Below are positions 32,391-44,189 of a stretch of DNA of 64,000 nucleotides, one piece after another; the first letter of the stretch is position 1, and the number at the start of each line of letters is the position of its first letter. The translations under genes and the position numbers were made by a program. The notes below the pieces were generated by a model, which was given only the letters and a program-made list of their open reading frames with translations, was not told the origin of the DNA and did not search any database. Origin of the DNA: Piezodorus guildinii (Eukaryota > Arthropoda > Insecta > Hemiptera > Pentatomidae); contig CM041294.1 of assembly GCA_023052935.1 (NCBI GenBank), forward strand, positions 100,261,616 through 100,325,615, in the 5' to 3' direction.

Positions 32391-32880
32391 AAAGTCTTAA
32401 AATGACTAGACAAACGTCATTGGCTATTGGGGTATTGATCACAGAATAAAATTTATTTTCATTCCATTTATTGATAAAATAATACATGCGGTATATGTCA
32501 AATATATATCAAGGAAACAGGTATTGGTGACATTTAGTTTAATCCCTTTAAACTGCGTAAAAATGATATTTTTCAAAATTATTTCTTCCCCAAAATTATT
32601 GAACCTAGCTCAGATATAAACTGACTTAAAAAAGTGTAAAGCCTATTATTATTGAGGGAAACGAAGAATATAAAATTGTGCCAAGCAAATAACTTTATAA
32701 TTCATACAAATATGGTGATGAATGAACCCTGGTGGCTCCGTGACTTTCTGAACTCAATAAATCCGCAGCAGCTTACGTTTTTGCTAGCCATACGTCATTC
32801 TTGACAATGTTATTTTTATAATTTATTTTCTTTTCACATAGACTGAACGGAACTGCTATTCCAAAATTGAGCTAAAAACT
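32391..32880. other. Unassigned AT-rich sequence
   Basis: No supported feature. Confidence 0.4.
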
Positions 32881-32972
32881 ATATGCGCAAAATTCTAGTG
32901 CGGGCAACACACGACTCTCACTTATCTAGATTATCAAAATCAATTTAATAACTAATAAATATAATTTAAAAA

Positions 32973-33739
32973 CGCTGTAAATCATTAAACAATGGTTTAT
33001 TGTTTTTCGAATAACTATATTAAGATATATCTGTTTATCATCATCATCATCACCATCATAATCATTCCCCCTTCTACCGCTGTTCGGTGTGAGGGTCCTG
33101 TCCTGCATGCTTCCTTTACACTATCCTCCCAGGAGATGCGCGGCCTTCCTTTGGGTCTTTTTCCTTCCGTGCGGATCTCGTAGGTCTTCCTGGCACTTCT
33201 GTCTGGATCCATCCTAAGAAGATGTCCAAACAACCTTAGTTTTTGCTCCTCCAGTATTGTCTCTGCCGGTTTGACCTCGAGATTAGCCCGTATGGTGGCG
33301 TTCCTTATTCTATCTCTTCTTGTTTTCCTCTCTATTTTTCGTAGATACCTCATTTTCATCGCTTGTATCTGGCTCCTGTGTTTTGCAGCGAAGGCCATCA
33401 GGGAATATCTGGTAGGGTGCAAGTTCTTGTGCCCCAGCTAGAATTTCCTCATCATAGGCTTGGTTCTTCTTAGTGCCAAGTCCAGAACCATGATGAAGAT
33501 AACTATGATAACTGTTTATACAGCTGTTAATAGGCAGTTAGCTAAAATGAAAAGCAACAAATAATCCAAAGGAAAATGGTATACCACCACTGTTAATTTT
33601 AAAATGCAACATCTCTGCAAGTTTTGAAACAATTTCAATGATAAGAACTAAGGACAAAAAATGTTGGTATTTATTTATGATTTATTTGTCTGCAAATTTT
33701 TATTTGATTTTATTGCAAAGGTTCATTATTGAAAATAAT
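32973..33739 (-). repeat. Family D reverse copy split by an RTE tail
   Basis: 32973-33034 (TCATTAAACAATGGTTTATT) and 33500-33739 (GCAACAAATAATCCAAAGGA, AAAATGCAACATCTCTGC, TTGGTATTTATT) match consecutive parts of the copy at 50320-50625. The interval 33035-33480 is foreign. Confidence 0.7.
33015..33470 (-). pseudogene. RTE-like LINE RT tail
   Basis: A 135-codon minus frame reads IQAMKMRYLRKIERKTRRDR, IRNATIRANLEV, LRLFGHLLRMD and GKRPKGRPRISWEDSVK, the conserved C-terminus of RTE/craniofacial-type elements. The tail is a (GAT)n run in the minus sense (33038-33062). Only the last third of the RT domain and beyond is present. A TSD of about CTGTTTA (33028-33034 and near 33513) is possible. Confidence 0.8.
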
Positions 33740-33992
33740 AAACCAAAAGATTTATTTGCTTGTTTATTTAACGTCATTTCTACTTTGGCTAATCGGACGA
33801 TGCTGCAGTGGGAGTCCTAAATTTTGCCTATCCAAGTTATATTAGGATAGGGATCTTTAACCTGACATCGCACAGACTCGGGACAACCTTTTAACGTCCT
33901 CTCCGAAGGACGGCATAACTAAGGATTTTTTACTCCCATTAAAAAATCCAAGGACCACCTGCGGGTTTGAACCAAACAAACCAAAGGATTTA
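33740..33992 (-). mobile_element. 5'-truncated SINE-1 copy with 15-bp TSD
   Basis: AAACCAAAAGATTTA (33740-33754) and AAACCAAAGGATTTA (33978-33992) flank the SINE-1 body 33755-33977. The copy stops just inside the B box (GCGGGTTTGAA), so it is truncated within the tRNA-like head. It is one of the best preserved SINE-1 bodies here. Confidence 0.9.
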
Positions 33993-33994
33993 AA

Positions 33995-34046
33995 AAATGA
34001 TATTTAGTTTCGTTTGATATGTTTCAAACGAAACTAAATATCATTT
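33995..34046. repeat. Perfect 23-bp hairpin
   Basis: Arms 33995-34017 and 34024-34046 are exact reverse complements around a 6-nt loop (TATGTT). It sits at the junction between the SINE duplication and the resumption of family A, so it may mark a repair event or an insertion edge. Confidence 0.93.
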
Positions 34047-34479
34047 GTTTTAGATTGAATAATTTAACAATAAAAAATTATTATGTACAACAATTAGTTA
34101 GTTTTATCGGCTTTTCATCAGTCTCCATTAACTTTTACAAGTTTGTGTATAAGAAAATATTTAGCTTTCCAACAATATATTATACATATATATTAATGTT
34201 CTCATGTTAAAAAACACCAAAATATCTTTTGTTTTCTCCCATAGTTAAATAACGAATTTATTCAAATTACATATTAACTCGTTTTGTATCGATGCTAACA
34301 AGCTGATTTGAGTATTTTTTTTATTTTATTAAGAGGAACAAAATTTAAACTATCGGCATTTATGCCCTATCTGACTATTTCAATCAGAATGAAACCTACA
34401 TCGTATTAAAGCCTCATTAAATTTTACATCATTGTAGCGAGTTTAGTTCGCTAAAACTCACTTAACACTTTAGTAACAT

Positions 34480-35550
34480 ACACTAACATAAGATGAGTCT
34501 AATGGAGTTAGTTTTGAGAATAATAATATAAAAACATTACAGTAGGCTTTCTTAACTTTTATATATCTCCAACCTACTCTAAAAAATATTAAATAATCTA
34601 TAGGGTTATTATTGTAAAGTTTATAAAACGATATTTAAAAAAAAATACTTGCATGTAAGGCTGTTTTAAAAAAACATTTTATTTTTTTTCCCTGCTTGGA
34701 TTAGAAAAGTAGGACTAAGAATTGCAGGACCAAAATAAACGATTTATCAAAGTCTACGTGCTAGGGGCCAGATGGCAACAGAAGGCACTCCATTGTACTC
34801 ACTTAAGCAAGTAGAGCTGTGGTCCTGATATTAAGCTTTGTTTATCTTGAATTAATGTGCCTAAAATCTAAAGGAAATGAATGTAGTGATAAAAAAACGT
34901 TCTGTTTTATAAAATGTTTTATCCAGGAGGAGATTTTTTAAATTGCGCATACCTAATTTTTATCAAGGTAAAAAACAATGAAGAGCTATGGAGAATTTTT
35001 TTCCAAAAAAACACTGTATCCATTCTAGGAAATTTTAGAGGAATCCTGAAAATCTTACATTAATTTATTAATAACCAATTTATTCGATTCTATTCCGATT
35101 AAAATCTAATTTTTTTAAATTATTATTATTATCTTAACGTTTAGGAGGTTAATGTTTCATTGAGATTCGAAACGAAAAATTCCATTTAGTAACTTTTTGG
35201 AATAACTTCATTTCTAAATCGTGTTTCTAGGTAATTGAGTATTCTTTAGATGGAATCAGATGGTGAATTTCGATTAATCTATGCAATAATAATGCACATA
35301 TGTAAAAAAATTAAATTATTAATTAATGTTCTTTAGTACTTTTCAGAAATAACTCATCAATTCTATAATAATTATAATTTTCGACTTCATTTTGTCTAGA
35401 AATACAATTTTAAAAATAAGTTATTTTATAAATCATAATTAACACAGTCGTATTTAGCTCGTATGGGTAGAAAAAGGGCCAAATAATTATGAGGATTCAA
35501 AAATTATGTATCTGTTTAATGTTATTTAAAATTATTATTATTATATAGCA
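34480..35550. repeat. Unassigned; 35010-35290 is a diverged copy of 31294-31560
   Basis: Shared blocks TGTATCCATTCTAGGAAATT and CATTTCTAAATCGTGTT against the 31 kb copy. Neither has coding. The remaining flanks are unassigned. Confidence 0.5.
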
Positions 35551-35552
35551 TA

Positions 35553-36305
35553 CTAGCTGTAACCTGCGGCTTTGCTCGCGAATATTTCATTTTTTCTTTA
35601 TTTAAATTTGCATAAATGCGTTTATGAGTGGTAACTATAAAACGCATATAATGGAGCTGTTTTTTGGTGTTGTGGTAACAAAGAAACTACCAATAAAAAA
35701 CACTTCCTATATTTTTTCCTTACTGGTGTGTTTTCTTGGTAGCTGCGTCCTCAACCAACTTCCTTACCATCTAGTCAAAACGGTCAACAACTACTCCATT
35801 ATTATAAGACGTATACATATTCAAGAAATATAAATATATACAGTACACAGTAGCAACATCCAAACCATTCAATAACATCGTTTTATCTTTTAAACATAAC
35901 CATTGTATATCATCATAACTCCTTTGCAAATCATAACTCTTTGCTGATGAGTACTTATAATTTTTCTGGAAACCTATAGTAATATATATTTTATTATAAA
36001 TGGAAACTATAATGTTAGTGTATATTTTATAAAGAAGAACGCAAAGAAACAATCAACACAAAGTTATATTTGATTTAATAATCACATATGTGAAGATATG
36101 GGAAGGTTACCATGTTTAACCAGTGTTGCCACAGTTAAACAAATTTTGTTTTACGTTTTAGAAAAATATATTTTTCAACCATTTAGAATAGTAATAAAAA
36201 CTATCCTATCATTTAAGCTGGACCAAATAACAGATATGTACGAAGTTTGATCAAAGTCGGTTCAGTAATTTCAGAGTTTATCGCGAACAAACATTGTGAC
36301 ACGAG

Positions 36306-36352
<47 letters not shown>

Positions 36353-36360
36353 CATATATA
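35553..36360 (+). repeat. Family E interspersed element
   Basis: Begins ACTAGCTGTAACCTGCGG then CTTTGCTCGCG, and ends GATCAAAGTCGGTTCAGTAA, TTCAGAGTTTATCGCGAACA, then an ACACGAGATTT and a (TA)n tract (36310-36350). Such head and tail motifs are common in non-autonomous insect repeats. A reverse head fragment is at 42165-42198. No ORF with a recognisable domain. Confidence 0.6.
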
Positions 36361-36762
36361 CAGATACCAATTTTCGAAGTTTTGAGTCAAATATTTAAAA
36401 ATTTAAATGTTATAATTATTTTAATGAAAATAAATTTCGTATTAGGAAATTATTTAATTGACCCTGAAATGAAATGAACAGTCATTCGAAATTTTGATTG
36501 AGTCACGAAATTAGCATTGTTCTGATTTAAAATACTTCAGTATGCATTTTTCAAGTTAGCTTATATTAATTGTGGAAATATTATTCTGATATTTTTTTCA
36601 AATTTTCATTTCTGTATTTTTTAATTTAACTAATTATTTAAACTTTTTTGAGAAGTTTGAGGCCTTTTTGTTGTACTACAGGCTACTAATCTATTATTTC
36701 AACAGGGTCGTGGATTGTCGTAATTCGCTTTAGAACTATGGCAATATTGAAGAGTAGTGTAC

Positions 36763-37063
36763 CTGTGGTGTAGTAGCTAGGATAATAGCCTTGTATGCCC
36801 AAGGTCGCGGTTTCAAAACCAGCAGTTGATCCTAGCTTATATTTCTTTTAAAGGGAATACAACAAAATCCTTGGTTATGATGTTCTTCGGGAGGAGGAGG
36901 GGGAAAAGGGAGAGGGGGAACATAAAATGATAGCCCCTAATTTAAGTATTGTGCAAAGATCCCTATCCTTATTAAACCTAGATAGGAAAAATTAACAACT
37001 TCTACTGTAGCATTGTCCGAATAGCCACAATAGAATAAACTTTAGCTAAATAAGCAAACAACA
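36763..37063 (+). mobile_element. SINE-1 copy, diverged
   Basis: The head has GTGGTGTAGTAGCTAGGAT (A-box region) and GGTTTCAAAACC (degenerate B box). The body shows AAGATCCCTATCC, AAACCTAGATAGG and GTAGCATTGTCCGAATAGCC, the tail TAAATAAGCAAACAA. It carries a purine-rich GGAGGAGGAGG insert at 36888-36920. Confidence 0.8.
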
Positions 37064-37349
37064 TTAAAGGTTTTACCATTTCAGGTTAGGGAGAAAATAA
37101 ATCTCTTCTTTGATTAGTGTACCATAATTTTCTCAATTCCATGTAACAGGACTCTCCTAAGGTCGTGTTAACTACATCCATATTTTTTATGAGTATGTCT
37201 TTAAAAGAGTATTGTTTTTTGTTTTTTTTATTTCTTTTAATTTTAGGACTTTCCATTACTTTATATTACCACCTTTGTCTGGAATTATGAATATAACAAT
37301 TCTGTTATTGTTGTATATATTTCAATATGTTATTAATTTCGCCTATTTC

Positions 37350-38248
37350 TACTTTCACTTACCTATATATGGAATATATAGGTAAGGGAAAGTATTGCGA
37401 TCGTGAAAATTTTCGAATTCTAGTTTCCAACGGAAACACCACTTTTCTCCCCTGAGTCACAATTACCAAGTCCCGCAAAAAGGTTTGTGTGTCCATCCGT
37501 CCGTCTGTGTGTGTGTGGTAAGTCCAGCGCGAAAACCAAAATTCCTATGAAACTGAAATTTTATATTTAACACAACTATACGCCTCAGATGTTTCAGTAA
37601 CTTTTTCATCAAAATCAACTAACCAGAAGAGCCACTGTATACAATGCATTTTGCACTTATTTACGATTTTCTCAAAAACGGCTTTAACGATTTTGATTAA
37701 ACTCGCTATTTTGATGTAAAATTGGACGGGCTTTAATATCATGTAGGTTTCATTTTGATTGAAATAGTCTGACAGGGCTTAAATGCCGATATTTCTTTCT
37801 CTAAAGTACCCTTAATTTTGTAGTTTTTATGAAATTGACCAAATCATTGGATTAGCATTGCTAAAAACCTGGTAAATACATAAATTGAACGAATTCGATA
37901 TCCAACTAAAGGAGATAGCTGCAAAAATATTTTTTGAATGCAATTTTTTTTATTTTTTATTTAAGAACAATAATATACATGTATACCGTTGGAAAGCTAA
38001 AGATAAAAAAAAAATATTATTTTATACATAATATTGTAAAAGTTAACGTAAATGGTGAAAAGCCGATAAAACAAACTGATTGTTGTAGATAATAATATAA
38101 AAGATTATTTAATAAAACACATGTTTCAGATAAAATCCAATTAAATAATTCTTTGACAATTTATATTGGTCTCTAAATTTGCTTAAAAATTCCTTAATTG
38201 ATATAAATAACGGAGGTAAGAGATATTCGTATGTTGCGCGCACCAGAT
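37350..38248 (+). repeat. Complete family A repeat (about 899 bp)
   Basis: Left end TACTTTCACTTACCTATATA, with a mirrored TATATAGGTAAGGGAAAGTA arm forming a terminal hairpin. Then GATCGTGAAAATTTTCGAAT, a short (GT)n tract (37505-37517), CTGACAGGGCTTAAATGCCG, TACCGTTGGAAAGCTAA, and the right end GGAGGTAAGAGATATTCGTA then GCGCACCAGAT. No ORF. Confidence 0.88.
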
Positions 38249-38494
38249 TTTTACTTCTTTAAATAAAAAAAAATAAATTAAATAGAATATTCTAATTATT
38301 TACAGATAGTTATGTTTTCGCTATTTTATTAATTTGATAGTCATTGAAATAGCAACTCATTTAGTAATATCCCATTTTAGAAAATATTGGAACAAAATTA
38401 TCTCTCCCAGTCTGAACTAAACAGAGCATGCAAATATTGAGGATGTAGAAATTATTGTTGGTAGACATAATCGTTTTTTTGATATTTTAATTTT

Positions 38495-39405
38495 TTCGTC
38501 GTTTCAGCTTAAACTTGTATTCCATCATCAGGGCATTACTGAGCCATTTCAAGCATAAACTTGTAATGTATTGAGGATACTGAGGGGAGTTCATTATTAA
38601 ATAATTTTAATATTAATCAATTAATGATAACGAACCTTTGTCGGCAAAACATCAAAAGGTGTTTACCTAGCCCCCTAGATTTCCCATCGGTATGGGCCCC
38701 CCAGCGGTACCAGAAACCTCTGGTAGTTTCCCCCCAGCGGGGGCCAACAAGAATATTAAGATTGGTGAAAAGATAAGAATAATAGTACAAAGGCTATACC
38801 GCCAACCGGTACTTCCCATCTCGGCCCACCCGAGGTGACAAGAATGAGAGAGAAGAACCGAAGAGGGAGTCAAGTTTTATCCTCAAGAAGAGTAAGTTGG
38901 GTTCCATCTACAAGAAGAGGAGGTGGCTGTCGGTATTATGAGAGCAGCTGGAGGATGATGCCAAGAAAGGGGACCTAAGACTGATTTCACCTTCGCCAGC
39001 CGGTTAAGTGTTTCAAAGGTATATTGTTATTTGTAATATTGTATGGCAAAGGTAGTAGAGAAAATGTCCCTCAGTATTCTCAAGGTTTTAGGCAATGTGT
39101 TGATATAATTTATATGTGTTAGTGAATAATTATAATAACGTATTAATTGAATCTTGTTTACTTTAATCTTACCCTGCATGCCACCTATTGGATTGGTAAA
39201 CACGTTACCTTTGGAAAGGAGATCCAATGATATCATTAAATATAGTTTATATATTGACTAAATATATTAATTAAGCTAGTTTTTGAAGCTACCGCTGCCT
39301 TAGAAAAGCAGCCGGTCAAAAACATAGCAAACTGTATGCATAAATCATGAGTTTATGCTTGACTCAGCGCAGTAATGCCCTGGTGATGGCTCACAAGTTT
39401 TATCC
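38495..39405. mobile_element. PLE-like inverted ends around a family B copy
   Basis: 38505-38572 (CGTTTCAGCTTAAACTTGT, CCATCATCAGGGCATTACTG, TCAAGCATAAACT) is an imperfect reverse complement of 39340-39405 (AGTTTATGCTTGACTCA, CAGTAATGCCCTGGTGATGG, ACAAGTTTTAT). GTTTC...CATCATCAGGG is the PLE terminal signature. The arrangement parallels the 71-bp inverted repeat of the PLE at 14.8-16.8 kb. Confidence 0.55.
38572..39330 (+). repeat. Family B repeat, longest copy
   Basis: Contains TGAGGATACTGAGGGGA at the left and the reverse of the same motif (TCCCTCAGTATTCTCAAGG) at 39067-39085. It ends CTACCGCTGCCTTAGAAAAG then CAGCCGGTCAAAAACATAGC, with a GCTGC/GCAGC hairpin. Relatives: 12330-12900, 40970-41215, 52160-52720, 55660-56095. 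A short GC-rich stretch (38670-38760) is not coding as far as I can tell. Confidence 0.75.
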
Positions 39406-39409
39406 GATA

Positions 39410-39900
39410 TTCAAAAAAGCGACTGACTCCGATTATTTCTACTTACGAAAAAGAATACACTTATGACTTTACTACCCGTACCTACAGCGAAGGTTCATTT
39501 TTTCTTCTTTTTTTTCATCTTAAAAGAAAAAAGTAAGTATAACAAACTGTTGGAAGGCAAGACGCTCTTCGATCCTAAGGCCTGTTTACTAGTCAATGAC
39601 AGTGGAAATTCTCTTCCTCTAACCACCCTTAAGGACTCCCTACAGGAACCCACTTTTTCTTATTATCAATAAGCCAGAAATATCCTACACGTGGTGCTTC
39701 TTAGTTGGAGCAGTGTCTCATTGGACGAAATTAAATACTTTTTTGAAATTCCATCAATAAATATTTTTAATTTTTTTTTTCTTTCAAGTATTAAATATTA
39801 TATATTTAAAAACCTTGATGAAATATTAATTTAATAAAAAACAATGTGTGATCTCTATTAAATAAAATATATCAAATTATATGTTTTGCAGATTCGACAT
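39410..39900. other. Unassigned
   Basis: A 69-codon plus frame at 39463-39672 has no recognisable domain. The remainder is A/T-rich. Confidence 0.4.
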
Positions 39901-39906
39901 TTTTTG

Positions 39907-40810
39907 TTACTTTCAATTACCTATATAAGAAATATATAGTAAGAAGAAGTATTGGAATCGTGAAAAATTTTTAATTACAATTTTCAACGAAAATACACAT
40001 TTTAGGATCCCTTGAGTCCAAATGACCAAGTCTCCAAAAAAGGTCTGTGTGTATGTGATTGTGGTAAGTCTAGCGCTTAAACTAAAAGCCGTACGAAACT
40101 GAAATTTCATACTTAAGGCTACTATACAATCGAGATGTCACAAAAACATTTTCATCAATATCGGATGACCAGAAGAGCCACGCTATACCTTGCATTTTGG
40201 ACCTTTTTACAATTTTTTTCAAAAACGGCTCAAACGATTTTAATTTAACTCGATGTATGGATGTAAATAATGGGCTTTAATATGATGTAGGTTTTATTCT
40301 GATTAAAATAGTCTGACAGGGCTTAAATGCCGATATTTTAATTTTTCTTTCTCTGAATGACCTTTAATTTTGTACATTCCAGAAGATTAACCATATCATC
40401 ATAATAGCATTGATAAAGGACTACTAAATATACAAGTTGGACGAATTTGATGACCAACTAAAGCATAAAAGAGCAAAACTATTTTTTTAATGTAATTTTT
40501 GTTTTTTTTATAATAAGAACAGTAATATATACGTATAATATACCGTTGGAAAGAGATAGGTTTAAAAAAAAAAGAACATTATCTGGTAGACAAAGTTGTA
40601 AAGTGAAGAATAAAGAATCAACTTATTACTTAATAACATTTCAATATAGTTATATTATTTAATCTAAATTAATATAGTGTTTCCAACGAAAATGAATACA
40701 CGTTTTATTAGGATTTATTTAAAATATTTTTCAAATTGGAGTTTTTTAAAAGGTTTTAAATTGATTTTAACAGTCGAGGTAAGTGAAAATCGTATTTTGC
40801 CCGCACCAAT
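39907..40810 (+). repeat. Complete family A repeat (about 904 bp)
   Basis: Left end TTACTTTCAATTACCTATAT, right end GAGGTAAGTGAAAATCGTA then TTGCCCGCACCA. The (GT)n tract is reduced to GTGTGTATGTGATTGTGG. Otherwise colinear with 17235-18126 and 37350-38248. Confidence 0.88.
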
Positions 40811-40969
40811 TTTTTTTACTATTGAGATTAGTTTCACAAGATATTTTTGCGATGTATTGTATCTGGAAAAACTACTGCTTTATTATTGGTCAACTGCCTT
40901 TCTGTGGCTGCGATGCTCCAAAAAATGCAATAATTAATATATTTTATCTATCTATAGACTGTGTTTCTG

Positions 40970-41215
40970 AAACCAGAGTTCTTTTCCAAGGATGTCATGT
41001 TTACCAATCTAACTATCTATTATGTGCGTAAGGGAAGATTAAGCAACCAAATTTGACAAATAACTTTATTATTATTAAAATAACTAATACATATACCATT
41101 AAACTTGACTCTATTTACATAAGCCTAGAACTATGGATGAGAATACTAAGGGACTGATTACTATTATAGTTGCCATACAACATTACAAAAAAAGATCTTA
41201 GGACACTAGGCTGTT
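40970..41215 (-). repeat. Family B reverse fragment
   Basis: CATGTTTACCAATCTAACTA, GATGAGAATACTAAGGGA and TTGCCATACAACATTAC match 12440-12640. Confidence 0.7.
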
Positions 41216-41329
41216 AAAAGTGCAATTCGTTTTGAAGCGTTCCTTCTTATTGAATGAATTCGAATTTTCAACTAAACGAGAAAACAGAAACATATTTGTG
41301 AATGCAAATTTATTATTTTGGTTTTTATT

Positions 41330-41470
41330 ATTATTTTTATTTAATAACGAAACTTTGTAATCGACTACACAAAAGAAAAAAAATTACCCCTCCCCTCAAA
41401 AATTGAGGGCATACGTTTCAAGAAGCGCAGAATCCGAATAACGACATTTTATTTTCAATAAGGCTGGGTT
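41330..41470 (+). repeat. Family D fragment
   Basis: TTTGTAATCGACTACAC, ATTACCCCTCCCCTCAAAAA and GAGGGCATACG match 46010-46090. Confidence 0.7.
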
Positions 41471-42705
41471 TGGAAAAATTCGTCCTCTAAGCGATTTAAA
41501 GAAGTATTTTTCCAAACGTAAAACAAAATTGGTTTTCGAATAACTCAAAAACTTTTTGCATACTCATAAACTATAAGTACTCATTTGAATGACAATCAAA
41601 TTTCTAACAACTTAGAAGAAATATCGTCTTAAATCTAATTAGTAATAGCAAAGATACAAAATATTTATAACAAATATATTTAGGTATTTTTCGTTTCATA
41701 TCCATGTTTCGTGTGTAGGTTTCTATCAAATTCATATGTTTCCTTGTTGCTGGTTTTCTTAAATGATCATCAGGCTGAAAAACGTTTACGTTTTTAAAAG
41801 ATAATAGAACTTAGTCCTTAATCCAAAAAAAAAAAAAATCGAGCTTATTCAGTTGGAAGGGTACAGCGCCGAGTGAAAAAATACGTATTTATGTTACATA
41901 GTAAGTTACGATGGTATAGAATAATAATGTTTTAAAGCAAAAATGTCAGTATTAATAATCACGGGTATGGCTACTTGTACTAGTATGTCTTGTAGATTAA
42001 ACTGAATAAAATTAATATCTGACAATCAACAATAATCATTTGTCATAATAGACATATTTAAAGTTTAACTCACTGCTATCTCAGGTATTTTTATAGTGTA
42101 TAAGTTCACCTAACACAATTAAACAACTTTCCTAATTCGCAGCAATTAAAAAAAAAAAAAAAAATAGTCGCGTGCAAAGCCCCGCGATACAGCTAGTAAT
42201 ACATAACTAGAAGAAATGATTTGTTATAAAAAGTTTTAAATGTAAAAATATCATTTCCAATCAAAGACTTATCGTTTTTATACTTTTTTCTCAAGTCCCA
42301 GAGTTCATTTTGTAGTTAAATAAACGCCTCGGTTTAAGTATGTTTCTTTGAGAAGGAGAATCCTGAATTGCTCGTTAAATGTGATTAATTTTCTTATTAA
42401 GCCAGCCCAGGTCTTGTTTTCTAAAGGCTGTTGGAGTGGGGATAAGCTTCTTCTCCCTAAGGTAGGAGATGCTAATAAAAAGGGGGTTGGTAGATCTTCC
42501 CAATTTCCTCAAAGCTAATTCTCTCAGGTTCCCCTTCAAAGCGTACGACGAAGATAAAGGACTTAATGATCATTTTTATAGTAGCAGCTTTTAATGTCAA
42601 AGTTCATAGGCTTTAGAACTTTATTAGATTATTACTCTAATTATACGATGAAAAAAAAATGATTTAACATATTATTAGCAGAATTTTTACCGTAACTTAC
42701 CTATA
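41471..42705. other. Mostly unassigned; family E head fragment at 42165-42198
   Basis: GTCGCGTGCAAAGCCCCGCG then ATACAGCTAGT is the reverse of the family E head at 35553. 42360-42560 is slightly GC-richer but has no supported frame. Confidence 0.4.
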
Positions 42706-43624
42706 TATTGGGTTGTGTCACATGAAATGTCCGTTTTCAAGGTAAATGATTTTTATTAAAAATAGGATATGAAAACAAGATAATTTTATTCAAAGTATTT
42801 ACCTTCTTTTTCTACACATTTTTCCCAACGTGACACCAACTTTTTTATCCCTGAACTGAAAAATCTGAGCTTTGAAGTGAAACGAAATCTGAAAACGCAC
42901 TTTTCACTTGATCATCATTTTCAAAAAGTTTTCCTTTGACGAAGTTGTCTAAATTCCTAAACAGGTGGTAATCTGTTTGTGACAAGTCAGAAAGAAGAAT
43001 ATGGTGAGTGCGGAAGAGCTTTGTCGCTTAGTTCTTTCAATTTTTGCACGGTATGTTTTGAAACATGGGGTCTTGCTGCCGCTCAGTGAGATCATGAGGT
43101 AGCCATGTATCGAGCTTTTTTACTTTCCCAATAAACGTTAAATGTCTGGAAACGGTAGATGACCTTGCATTTAGTTGCGCTGAGAGTACTTTAACTGTTT
43201 GGTTGGGTTTTCCTTCAAATGTATGTGTGAGGACAATGTTGTCTATTACGGACGGAGGTCTTCCTAGGGGGAAGTTTTCCAAGTCGGTATCCCCAGATGA
43301 AAACTTAGCAATGGTCCGTTCATTAATACTCCCTTCCCCAATCGCCTTGCAAATATTTCTAGCTGCCTCAGCGGCTGAATGGCCGAGTTTAAACTCGTAC
43401 AAAAATATTACTCGAAAATCGCTTGTTTCCATGGTCATATTTGGAGGTATACTAAAAAGTGGGTAATTGATTGAGATGCTAATGTTTATAATACAAAGGT
43501 AGAGGATTTTTAACTGTTTACTTTAAATACGTTAACATTCGGAAGAAACCAACAGAGACCTGCAAAAGCCTTCATGTATTTCAGAAACTATAAAAACGGA
43601 CATTTCATGTGAAACAACCCAATA
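42706..43624 (-). mobile_element. Deleted mariner element (copy 2)
   Basis: Ends are 42708-43622, with TA on both sides (42706-42707, 43623-43624). Left end TTGGGTTGTGTCACATGAAA; right end reverse-complements to TTGGGTTGTTTCACATGAAA. At 915 bp it keeps more of the 5' transposase than copy 1 but still lacks the catalytic middle. Confidence 0.93.
43037..43438 (-). pseudogene. Mariner transposase N-terminal half, truncated
   Basis: 133 codons. Both helix-turn-helix regions are present: FKLGHSAAEAARNICKAIGE and, after FSSGDTDLENFPLGRPPSV, the second at VKVLSAQLNARSSTVSRHL. It then reads KKLDTWLPHDLTERQ, the conserved WVPHEL-type motif just before the catalytic domain, and is thrown out of frame. 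The C-terminal coding (LDNFVKGK...; Lys-rich end) is still visible at 42800-42960 in another frame. Catalytic aspartates 1 and 2 are absent. Confidence 0.9.
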
Positions 43625-43636
43625 TAATCGAAGTAA

Positions 43637-44112
43637 TGCTTTCACTTACCTATACTTAATCGAAAAATGTATTTCGATTGTGAAAATTTTCATCTTCTAG
43701 TTTTCAACGGAAATACACGTTTAAGGGTACTCTGAGTACAAAGAACCAAGTTCCGAAAAAAGGTCTGTGTTGTGTGTGTGTGTTTGTATATGTGTGCGCA
43801 GTAAGTCTACCGCAAAAAAAAAAAAAAAATGTATGAAATTGAAATTAAGTATTTAAGACAACTGTGCGCCGAGGTGTTACAGCACCTTATTCACTAAAAT
43901 TGGTTGACCTGAAGTGCTACTTTATACCATGCATTTGGATTCTTTTTACAATGTTCTCAAAAATGGCTCGATCAAACTCGATGTATTAATGTACAATTTA
44001 AGAGGATTTATTGACATATAAGTTTTATTATAGATTTAAACAATCTGACAGGGCTTAAACTCTGATATTTTAAATTTCCTTCCCCTAAAGTACCTTTAAT
44101 TTTGTAGCCAAC
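43637..44112 (+). repeat. Family A repeat, 3'-truncated
   Basis: GCTTTCACTTACCTATACTT, TTTCGATTGTGAAAATTTTC, a GT-rich tract (43766-43796) and ATCTGACAGGGCTTAAACTC. It ends after TACCTTTAATTTTGTAG. Confidence 0.82.
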
Positions 44113-44189
44113 AAAATTTGATTATTGTTTCGTAGCTCTATCGTGTCTTTTATATGAAGGTACGCTGTCATACTACGTTGAGTCTCTCT

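Larger units (their letters stand above)
32884..34470 (-). repeat. Family A reverse copy split by a nested block
   Basis: 32884-32972 is the family A right terminus in reverse (GTGCGGGCAACACACGACTC then TCACTTATCT and ATCAAAATCAATTTAATAAC). The match resumes at about 34024 (TTTTAGATTGAATAATTTAAC) and continues through TTTATCGGCTTTTCATCA, TAGCTTTCCAACAATATAT and AACTATCGGCATTTATGCCC. Between are family D, an RTE tail and a SINE. Confidence 0.75.
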
